In this document: in pieces, positions 1-4,851 of the stretch
How positions within the stretch are numbered: position 1 is the stretch's first letter
Layout of the letters: every line of letters begins with the position of its first letter
NCBI GenBank assembly: GCA_012032215.1
Contig: JAAURO010000093.1
Span: 1-6,813 of the forward strand
Reading direction: 5' to 3'
DNA from: Limnobacter sp.
GTDB lineage: Bacteria; Pseudomonadota; Gammaproteobacteria; Burkholderiales; Burkholderiaceae_B
DNA: 6,813 nt
Program-made: the position numbers and the translations under genes
Notes under the pieces: model-generated
Seen by the model: the letters and a program-made list of their open reading frames with translations, nothing else
Told to the model about the DNA's origin: nothing
Database searches by the model: none

Positions 1-1
1 C

Positions 2-370
2 CACGCCCCCACCTCCACCAAAAACGCCCGCAAAGCCCGGGACCCGGAAATGCACCAGACCAGAAAAGGCAACAACTGGTACTTTGGCATGAAAGTGCAC
101 ATCGGAGCCGACGCCCACAGCGGCCTGGTACACACCGTCTCGGTGACCCCCGCCAACACGGCCGACATCACCGAGCTGCCAGACCTGCTCAGAGAAGACG
201 ATCAGGCCGTGTTTGGCGACAAAGCCTATACGAGTAAGCATTACAAACGCCATGCGCGTCAGGCCGGTGTTTTTTGGGGGGTGAATTTAAAGGCCACGAC
301 AAAACATGCGCTGACAAGGACCAACCCCAGCGCCAGGGCAAGAAAGCAGAACCGGAAAAATATGCCATAG
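2..370 (+). pseudogene. IS5-family transposase, C-terminal fragment lacking the end of the DDE domain
   Basis: The reading frame is open from the left edge (position 2) to a TAG at 368-370, so the N-terminus lies outside the window. Visible family features are HAPTSTKNARK, then DPEMHQTRKGNNWYFGMKVH, a hallmark of IS5-type DDE transposases, then GLVHTV, and FGDKAYTSK, which carries the second catalytic Asp. After the GVFWGVNLKATTKH segment, family members normally continue through a VEH-type segment bearing the third acidic residue (Glu) and an aromatic C-terminal helix. Here the frame ends soon after ARKQNRKN. I see no continuation in the other frames and no terminal inverted repeat before the next promoter. 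The fragment therefore should be inactive for transposition. The methionine at position 50 is internal, not the start. It is an insertion-sequence remnant abutting the promoter of the next gene. Confidence 0.85.
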
Positions 371-387
371 TATCTTTTCCACCCTAT

Positions 388-417
388 TTGATACACAGCA
401 CCCGGGCTCGGTACAAT
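388..417 (+). promoter_or_regulatory. Sigma70-like promoter for the glycosyltransferase gene row
   Basis: A -35 box TTGATA (388-393, 5 of 6 to consensus) and a -10 box TACAAT (412-417, 5 of 6) are separated by 18 bases. Initiation would fall near 424, giving a leader of about 38 bases to the ATG at 462. It lies just beyond the broken end of the transposase fragment, so the row has its own promoter. This is by inspection only. Confidence 0.55.
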
Positions 418-461
418 GAATGCCTTTCATGCCTTCGAATTCCCTTTAACCTGGATATCCC

Positions 462-1199
462 ATGTCGTCCATCAGCGTTGTCATGCCCGTTTTTAATGAA
501 GCGCCCACCATCGAGCAGCAGGTACGCAGCGTTCTGGCAATATTGCGCCCTCAAGACGAGCTGATAGTCGTCAATGGCGAATCGACTGATGACACAGCAC
601 AATGCCTGCACACACTTGTTCAGAAGTCCGCGCCTAGCCCCCACAGGCTTAGCGTGCTTTGCACCCGCAAGGGCCGTGCCCATCAAATGAACATGGGCGC
701 ACGCCAGGCAAGCAACGAAGTGCTGCTGTTTTTGCATGCGGACACCACCGTAAGCCGCCAGGCTTGGGATCAACTCACCCAGCTTGCGCAAAACACCCAA
801 GCCGGCGTGCGCTACTGGGGGCGCTTTGATGTGCGGCTGCACGGGCGCAGCAAGGGCTTGCCCATGGTGGCCGGTTTCATGAACTGGCGTTCGCGGCTTA
901 CCCACATCTGCACCGGCGATCAGGGTATTTTTATAACACGCAACCTGTTTCAGTGTATTGGGGGGTATTTCGAACAACCCCTCATGGAAGACATCGAACT
1001 GTGCACCACCCTGAAAGCCCAGCCCGATGCACATTACCTGCCCCTGCAAGGGCCAGTGGTGTCTTCTGGGCGCAGATGGGACAGCCACGGCCTGTGGCCC
1101 ACCATCTGGCTGATGTGGCGTTTTCGGTTTGCCTACTGGCGGGGTGCCTCTGCCTACGATTTAGCCAGAAAATATGCCGATGTCCGGCACCGTTCATGA
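462..1199 (+). CDS. Family 2 glycosyltransferase, rSAM/selenodomain-associated transferase 2 type (TIGR04283-like)
   Basis: This 245-residue protein has a complete GT-A domain and no membrane segment, so it is probably cytoplasmic. In order: SISVVMPVFNEA (3-14), the nucleotide-binding strand ELIVVNGESTDDT (33-45), the metal-site strand LLFLHADTT (88-96), WGRFDVRL (119-126), GDQGIF (152-157), GGYFEQPLMEDIEL (167-180), SSGRRWDSHG (201-210) and a C-terminal LARKYADVR. The LHADT, GDQ and LMEDxEL set and the length match the TIGR04283 group, whose members usually sit beside a DUF2064/TIGR04282 protein, as here. The substrate of this group is not established. The start is well placed directly before the first beta strand; there is only a weak GGAT upstream. 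One oddity: the usual Asp of VDGGS is Asn (N38). The stop overlaps the next start as ATGA, suggesting translational coupling. Confidence 0.88.
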   Translation: MSSISVVMPVFNEAPTIEQQVRSVLAILRPQDELIVVNGESTDDTAQCLHTLVQKSAPSPHRLSVLCTRKGRAHQMNMGARQASNEVLLFLHADTTVSRQAWDQLTQLAQNTQAGVRYWGRFDVRLHGRSKGLPMVAGFMNWRSRLTHICTGDQGIFITRNLFQCIGGYFEQPLMEDIELCTTLKAQPDAHYLPLQGPVVSSGRRWDSHGLWPTIWLMWRFRFAYWRGASAYDLARKYADVRHRS

Positions 1200-1807
1200 G
1201 CCCCCCTGTGCACATCGGCCTGTTTGCCAAATACCCCGAACCCGGGGAGGTTAAAACCCGTCTGGAACCCTTGCTTGGTCAGCAAGGCTGCGCAAAGCTG
1301 GCGTATTACCTGATTGCCCGCAGTCTGGAATTGCTTGCACAGGTACAGTGCAATGGCCAGGCTGTAAAAGTAGTGCTATGGGCCGACGGCGGCACGGAGC
1401 AACAATGGCACACCTTGTTTAACCAGCTTGCCCCGCACGCGCTACCCATCCCCGATTTACAATTGCAGCCACAGGGCCACCTGGGGCAGCGCATGCAACA
1501 CGCCCTGCAGTGGCAATTGGCCCAGAGTGGGCCCGGGGCGGCCTCGGCTTTGGTGGGCGCCGATGCCATTGGCCTTACCGCACCCATTTTGCAGCATTTA
1601 TTGCACGCTGCCAGCCAAACCCATGCACCCGCTTTTGTGCCCGCATTAGATGGTGGCTACGTAGCGATTGCCCTGCAAAGCCTCCACAAAACCGTGTTTT
1701 CAGAAGCAATCGATTGGGGCACCGCCACAGTGATGCAAACCACTTTAGCGCGTTTGAACAAAGCGCAATTAAACACCCGTGGTGTTGCCCGCCTGTGCAG
1801 ACCTTGA
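1196..1807 (+). CDS. DUF2064 / TIGR04282 glycosyltransferase-like protein (rSAM/selenodomain-associated 1), C-terminus frameshifted
   Basis: As read it has 203 residues. The N-terminus IGLFAKYPEPGEVKTRLEP (7-25) is the signature of this nucleotidyltransferase-fold family, followed by LVGADAIGLTAPIL (119-132), PALDGGYVAIAL (149-160) and DWGTATVMQTTLARL (173-187). The family normally ends in a D-[IVL]-D-x-P-x-DL motif; here the frame runs into TGA at 1805-1807 just before it, while that motif is present one base over (see 1800-1880). Removing one base near 1788-1799 would give a protein of about 227 residues, close to the family's normal length. The ATG at 1196 overlaps the preceding stop by ATGA. 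The substrate is unknown; pairing with the upstream TIGR04283-type protein is typical. Whether the shift is real or a sequencing error cannot be told from here, but the nucleotide-binding core is intact. Confidence 0.85.
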   Translation: MSPPVHIGLFAKYPEPGEVKTRLEPLLGQQGCAKLAYYLIARSLELLAQVQCNGQAVKVVLWADGGTEQQWHTLFNQLAPHALPIPDLQLQPQGHLGQRMQHALQWQLAQSGPGAASALVGADAIGLTAPILQHLLHAASQTHAPAFVPALDGGYVAIALQSLHKTVFSEAIDWGTATVMQTTLARLNKAQLNTRGVARLCRP

Positions 1808-1880
1808 TTTACCAGAAGACCTGCAGCGCGCCTTGCAAACAGGATTAATACCCAAAAACTGGCAATTGCGTTACTCTTGA
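1800..1880 (+). pseudogene. Out-of-frame C-terminal tail of the DUF2064 protein
   Basis: Reading from 1800 in the frame one base later than the gene gives DLDLPEDLQRAL and about 14 more residues, ending at TGA 1878-1880. DLDLPEDL matches the conserved DxDxPEDL end of the DUF2064/TIGR04282 family, so this is the missing terminus of the preceding gene. The natural end would then be 30 bases before the next ATG, which fits operon spacing. The most economical correction is one C fewer in the CCC at 1788-1790, or one base fewer at 1796-1799. Confidence 0.8.
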
Positions 1881-1910
1881 TCCCATGTATGCCACCCCGC
1901 TGAGGCAGAA

Positions 1911-2864
1911 ATGTTTTCAAGGCTTGTTGTTTTGGGCTGTGCGCCTTTGGCCGCAAACCAGATTGTGAGTGTGTTTGCTACTGTGCTGCTTGCGTGCTTG
2001 CCTGCAGCCTTGGTGGCCGCCCCAACTGCAACACCAGCTACCGCACCGGTACCGCTTATTGCCGCCTGGCAAACGGCAGGCGATTTTCCCTACCCCTGGC
2101 AGACACGTTTTCACCCGGATATCCCCAAAACCACACGCTTTGAACAGCTGGAACTGGATCGCAGGCCCGTTCTGAAAGCAAGCGCACAAGGCAGTTACGG
2201 AACCCTGGTGCATCGGTTTGCAACCCCCCAGCCATTGCAAACCCTGCAATGGCAATGGGCCGTTACCCGCCACCCAATCCAGGCCGCACTGCAAACCAAA
2301 GAGGGCGACGATGCCGCAGCCAAAGTGTGCCTGTTTGTGCAAATTGACGAAAGCAAACTGGGACTGACCACCAAGCTGGCGCTAGGCGCAGCGCGCACAC
2401 TCGCGCGCGAACCCCTGCCCGCCGCCACCCTGTGCTATGTGTGGGCCACCCCAGGCGACAAAACTCCCGAGCACTTTCCCAACCCTTACACCGACCGAGT
2501 AGTGAACTGGGTATTGCAACGCCAGCCTGCTTCAGACAATTGGGTGCTCGAACAACGCAATGTAGAAAACGATGTACGAACCGTGTTTGGGCCTGTGCTC
2601 CCCGGCGCTGGCTCGGGTTTGGGAGAAGTGCGCGTGACTGCAGTTGCAATTGGTGCCGATGCAGACAACACCCAGTCGGAATCTGTCGCGTTTTTCAGCA
2701 CCTTGCAAGCACAAAAAAACGCCCTGATTACGCCACAAATTCCACCCACCAATATGCTATTTACCACTGCGCCACTTTCCACCCGCGCCGGCACAACTGG
2801 CCGGAATTTCTTTCAAATCACTTTCAGAGCGGGCATAGTAATAGGCATCGCGTTTAGAGCCTAA
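1911..2864 (+). CDS. Exported DUF3047 domain protein, with an atypical C-terminal extension
   Basis: As read it has 317 residues. Residues 1-36 look like a long signal peptide (hydrophobic VFATVLLACLPAALVA, likely cut before APTA), so the protein should be periplasmic. The DUF3047 features are LQWQWAV (112-118), KEGDDAAAKVCLFVQ (130-144), LCYVWA (174-179), FPNPYTDRVVNWV (189-201), NWVLEQRNV (210-218), TVFG (224-227) and VAIGADADNT (245-254). The family's function is unknown. Members normally end shortly after the AxDxDNT block; here about 50 unrelated residues follow and lie antisense to the convergent gene. With one A fewer in the A7 run at 2713-2719 the frame would stop at 2725-2727, giving 271 residues and no overlap. 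GAGG (1902-1905), five bases before ATG, supports the start; an internal GTG at the hydrophobic stretch is an alternative. Confidence 0.8.
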   Translation: MFSRLVVLGCAPLAANQIVSVFATVLLACLPAALVAAPTATPATAPVPLIAAWQTAGDFPYPWQTRFHPDIPKTTRFEQLELDRRPVLKASAQGSYGTLVHRFATPQPLQTLQWQWAVTRHPIQAALQTKEGDDAAAKVCLFVQIDESKLGLTTKLALGAARTLAREPLPAATLCYVWATPGDKTPEHFPNPYTDRVVNWVLQRQPASDNWVLEQRNVENDVRTVFGPVLPGAGSGLGEVRVTAVAIGADADNTQSESVAFFSTLQAQKNALITPQIPPTNMLFTTAPLSTRAGTTGRNFFQITFRAGIVIGIAFRA

Positions 2865-3146
2865 AAAATTGCTGCAGACTCCCTGTGCAGGCACAGGGCA
2901 ACTGGCCATGTAAGTAATTTTCCCGGCAGCCCCGCCAAAAGCAGCAGAGGTAGAGGCTAGTTGTTCGCACGAACTTTTGAACTGCGCCAAAGACTCTTTC
3001 GGATTGGATTGCATGCAATCTTTCGAATAAATTTTCTGCCCCAATATTTCAAATGTTCCCTCAATCAAGCAGGCGCGATCCTGCGCCAGGGAAAGCAAAG
3101 GCATAAAGCCCAAAACAGCCACGACAAACGACCTGTAAAATTTCAT
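2757..3146 (-). CDS. Small exported six-cysteine protein of unknown function
   Basis: This 129-residue protein begins MKFYRSF, followed by a hydrophobic core (VVAVLGFMPLLSLAQ) that forms a standard Sec signal peptide, likely cut after A21. The mature part contains six cysteines (26, 44, 60, 83, 91, 118), compatible with three disulfides in an oxidising compartment. It ends CAGAGGKWRSGK, a C-x3-GG-x-W type ending I have seen in small exported proteobacterial proteins without assigned function. The frame is open further upstream, but ATG 3146 is chosen because AGGAGGG (3160-3154) lies seven bases before it and the signal peptide starts there. I do not recognise a named family. It lies 85 bases downstream of another exported protein on the same strand (measured from that protein's frameshift-corrected stop), possibly as one unit. 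Its 3' end overlaps the DUF3047 reading frame tail-to-tail by 108 bases. Confidence 0.72.
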   Translation of the reverse strand: MKFYRSFVVAVLGFMPLLSLAQDRACLIEGTFEILGQKIYSKDCMQSNPKESLAQFKSSCEQLASTSAAFGGAAGKITYMASCPVPAQGVCSNFLGSKRDAYYYARSESDLKEIPASCAGAGGKWRSGK

Positions 3147-3153
3147 ACTCACA

Positions 3154-3160
3154 CCCTCCT
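3154..3160 (-). promoter_or_regulatory. Strong Shine-Dalgarno deciding the start of the small six-cysteine protein
   Basis: AGGAGGG on the minus strand, seven bases before ATG 3146, is a near-ideal ribosome binding site. It places the start at MKFYRSF rather than at the upstream methionine at 3266, which would put 40 residues in front of the signal peptide. Confidence 0.75.
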
Positions 3161-3181
3161 GAAAAAAAACCGATGCACCAC

Positions 3182-4234
3182 TCATACTGTTTGTTGCAAA
3201 ACGAGAAAAACCATTGCTGCTTTTGTGCAGATTAGCGGCGCCGGTATATCCAGAAGCTGCCAACATTCATGCCAATGTGACCACGCCCACTGCCTGAAAA
3301 TATTTCCGGGCCAAACAGCACATACCGCAACACGTAATTCGAAGCTGTTGTTGAATAACCAAGCCCGTATTTTGTATTGATGTCCGACACCATACGGTTG
3401 AACTGCGCAGGGCTGATACAAAAACCACGATCCTTCGTTGCCCGGCGAAACACTGCCTTTGCGGAAAGGCTCCAGCAGGTTTCCGTAGCCAGGTATCGGC
3501 GAACTGTAGGAAGACTGCTGCTGGTTCTGTGTCTGCAAATGGGTGATAACAATCGGCTTGCGCGCACCGTTAATGTCGGTGTCCACAAGCAGCGTGTCGG
3601 CCACCGAGTAGCTTGAGCGGGAATCAAACATCATCACATTCACGTGAAACGCCTGCTCGGGATTTGCATGGTTGACAAACAGCAAGGTAATCATTGCCTG
3701 ATTCACCGCACCAGCAGAATAGGACGAAGCCAGATTCACAATGCCACTGGCGCACAGCAAGTCCGGCTTGTTCCAAACCACAAGGTTCAAATCAACCCGG
3801 TACTGCAAGGAATGGTGCTGCGCCCCACCCGGAAAAGACTGCGGACCGAAAGTATTCAGATGCATGCCAACAGCCGTGCCAGTGCGCTGCACAACCGTTG
3901 CACCATAACTGGGGGCCGACTCGGTTGCCGCTTGCGCTGCGCGCTGGCTGGCTGGAGTACGGTCTGCTGGGTCTAGCCCCGTCCACGTTACACCCGACCA
4001 GTAATTGGGGCTTAACGGCGCAAAAGTAGCACCACTGCCCACATCCAGAAAATTGTTGGCCAGCAGGTTAAGCCCCGCTACGGGAGTGGACGACAAATAA
4101 CCGGGATTGTTGACGATAAGCCGCGAAAGGTCCGGGGTCTGCGGCGTGTAATAAAACTCGGTGTTGGTCCAGGCGCTGACACTGCCAGACACCGACAACA
4201 GCATGGCTGAAATAGTTGCGAAACGTTTTAACAC
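3182..4234 (-). CDS. Exported protein of unknown function, frameshifted near the C-terminus
   Basis: Start: GTG at 4234, five bases after AAGGAG (4245-4240), giving a clear signal peptide MLKRFATISAMLLSVSGSVSA, cut before WTNTEF. An upstream ATG at 4297 is in frame but would add 21 non-signal residues. As read it has 350 residues, but the last part (after about residue 271) looks random. One T fewer in the minus-strand T5 run (3424-3420) joins it to a frame continuing CISPAQFNRM and ending SFWIYRRR at 3232, for 333 residues. The mature protein is rich in Ser, Asn, Tyr, Gly and hydrophobic strands (for example LQYRVDLNLVVWN, MITLLFVNH, FHVNVMMFDS), with a Q-rich turn TQNQQQSSYSS (234-244) and only two cysteines in the corrected form. 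This suggests an extracytoplasmic beta-rich fold, but I recognise no family. It precedes the small six-cysteine exported protein on the same strand. Confidence 0.68.
   Translation of the reverse strand: MLKRFATISAMLLSVSGSVSAWTNTEFYYTPQTPDLSRLIVNNPGYLSSTPVAGLNLLANNFLDVGSGATFAPLSPNYWSGVTWTGLDPADRTPASQRAAQAATESAPSYGATVVQRTGTAVGMHLNTFGPQSFPGGAQHHSLQYRVDLNLVVWNKPDLLCASGIVNLASSYSAGAVNQAMITLLFVNHANPEQAFHVNVMMFDSRSSYSVADTLLVDTDINGARKPIVITHLQTQNQQQSSYSSPIPGYGNLLEPFRKGSVSPGNEGSWFLYQPCAVQPYGVGHQYKIRAWLFNNSFELRVAVCAVWPGNIFRQWAWSHWHECWQLLDIPAPLICTKAAMVFLVLQQTV
3232..3420 (-). pseudogene. Out-of-frame C-terminal part of the large exported protein
   Basis: This frame gives 62 residues from CISPAQFNRM through NTKYGLGYS, YVLRYVLFGPEI and GRGHIGMNVGSFWIYRRR to a TAG or similar stop at 3232. 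Its composition (Tyr, Gly, Ser, hydrophobic strands) continues that of the upstream protein, whereas the overlapping original frame becomes Cys/Trp-rich and irregular. The junction at the T5 run gives a smooth join GSWF-CISP. It is read as the genuine end of that gene. Confidence 0.65.
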
Positions 4235-4239
4235 AAACA

Positions 4240-4245
4240 CTCCTT
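4240..4245 (-). promoter_or_regulatory. Shine-Dalgarno supporting a GTG start for the large exported protein
   Basis: AAGGAG on the minus strand lies five bases before GTG 4234. The signal peptide begins exactly there, so GTG is preferred over the upstream ATG at 4297, which has no comparable site. Confidence 0.6.
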
Positions 4246-4297
4246 TTTTGCTTTTGTAAGAATGGTTAGCAATCCGAACGAAGGAACACGATCGCAC

Positions 4298-4561
4298 CCC
4301 TATTGTCTATAGAACAAGCTGGAGAATTGTACGGGGGAATTCATGGATTGGGCACAGAAGGCTCGGTTTTTGATTCATCTGCGAACAAAAGACCATGCGC
4401 CAATATTCGCCACAGCGGGTTGATCAGAGGTTCCATAACATTGTGCGCAAACCCGCTTTTTCGCGCCATGGCAAGAAAACACAACTGGAAATAATGTGCC
4501 ATATTGTGATTTTCCAGCTATGCATCCCCTTTCGTACCGAATACGTACCGACCAGCCCAAC
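4298..4561. other. Intergenic stretch without a supported gene
   Basis: Between the exported protein and the tRNA terminator I see no convincing gene. A 63-codon frame on the plus strand (4303-4494) has a TTG start and no ribosome binding site, and a frame from 4395 runs straight through the tRNA. The only structure is an inverted repeat, AGCGGGTT (4414-4421) and AACCCGCT (4450-4457), with a 28-base loop and a following T run on the plus strand. No sequence resembling the tRNA 3' end is repeated here. Confidence 0.5.
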
Positions 4562-4600
4562 AAAGAAAAAAGCCCCTACGGCTTTTGGCCATAAGGGCTT
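4562..4600 (-). terminator. Strong intrinsic terminator downstream of tRNA-Asn
   Basis: On the minus strand, arms 4600-4588 and 4582-4570 form a 13-bp stem (11 Watson-Crick pairs and two G-U) with a five-base loop CAAAA, followed by a T-rich tract (TTTTTT, then C, TTT) running to 4562. It starts 17 bases after the tRNA CCA end and is the classical form for a stand-alone tRNA gene. Confidence 0.88.
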
Positions 4601-4617
4601 GACTCATTTTCGTATTC

Positions 4618-4693
4618 TGGCTCCCCGACCTGGACTCGAACCAGGGACCTGCGGATTAACAGTCCGTCGCTCTACCGACTGAGCTATCGGGGA
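4618..4693 (-). tRNA. tRNA-Asn (anticodon GUU)
   Basis: The minus-strand sequence of 76 bases folds as a standard tRNA: acceptor TCCCCGA paired with TCGGGGA, D arm with AGCTCAGTCGGTAGAGC, anticodon loop CTGTTAA with GTT at 4660-4658, T arm CTGGTTCGAGTCCAG, discriminator G and an encoded CCA at 4620-4618. The sequence closely resembles proteobacterial tRNA-Asn. It reads AAC and AAU codons. It is a single gene with its own promoter upstream and terminator downstream, so it is a monocistronic unit. Confidence 0.97.
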
Positions 4694-4703
4694 AAGAGCC
4701 GAG

Positions 4704-4731
4704 ATTATAGCAGCAAATTTCCGCAATGCAA
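4704..4731 (-). promoter_or_regulatory. Promoter of tRNA-Asn
   Basis: On the minus strand a perfect -10 box TATAAT (4709-4704) is preceded after 16 bases by TTGCAT (4731-4726), a 3-of-6 -35 box. The bases after the -10 (CTCGGC) form a GC-rich discriminator, typical of stable-RNA promoters under stringent (ppGpp) control. Ten bases separate the -10 from the mature tRNA 5' end, so the 5' leader is very short. Confidence 0.75.
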
Positions 4732-4754
4732 GCCCCCACGCCAATTTGGGGGCT
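4731..4754 (-). terminator. Possible terminator hairpin between the aminotransferase and tRNA-Asn
   Basis: AGCCCCCA (4731-4738) and TGGGGGCT (4747-4754) form a perfect 8-bp GC-rich stem with an 8-base loop. In the minus direction it follows the aminotransferase stop by 97 bases but has no T tract; in the plus direction a T7 run lies nine bases after it. It could end aminotransferase transcripts, though it touches the -35 box of the tRNA promoter. Confidence 0.4.
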
Positions 4755-4851
4755 GTGCACGCTTTTTTTGCTACCGGCTTTTACGCCCGCTTACCAAATC
4801 AGCAAGCTATCAAGCGCTTAGCCAGGCCTGGTGGCAATCAAGCAACCTGGG

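Noticed and set aside
384..1088. A 234-codon minus-strand frame antisense to the glycosyltransferase
   Set aside because: The opposite strand encodes an unmistakable GT2 protein; the antisense translation shows no motif and no ribosome binding site.
1917..2342. A 141-codon minus-strand frame
   Set aside because: It is antisense to the DUF3047 coding region, Cys/Gly-rich and without domain features.
2713..2719. Programmed -1 ribosomal frameshift at the A7 run in the DUF3047 gene
   Set aside because: The frame that gives the family-like end is reached by losing one base (+1), not by a -1 slip, and no stimulatory structure is evident.
2432..2857. A 141-codon plus-strand frame inside the DUF3047 gene
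   Set aside because: Composition is rich in Arg, Cys and His, as expected from an out-of-frame reading; the DUF3047 motifs are in the other frame.
4618..4640. Integration (att) site at the tRNA-Asn 3' end
   Set aside because: tRNA ends are common integration targets, but no direct repeat of this end and no integrase gene is visible in the window.
4395..4682. A 95-codon plus-strand frame ending LAPRPGLEPGTCGLTVRR
   Set aside because: That ending is the translation of the antisense strand of tRNA-Asn, a well-known false gene call.
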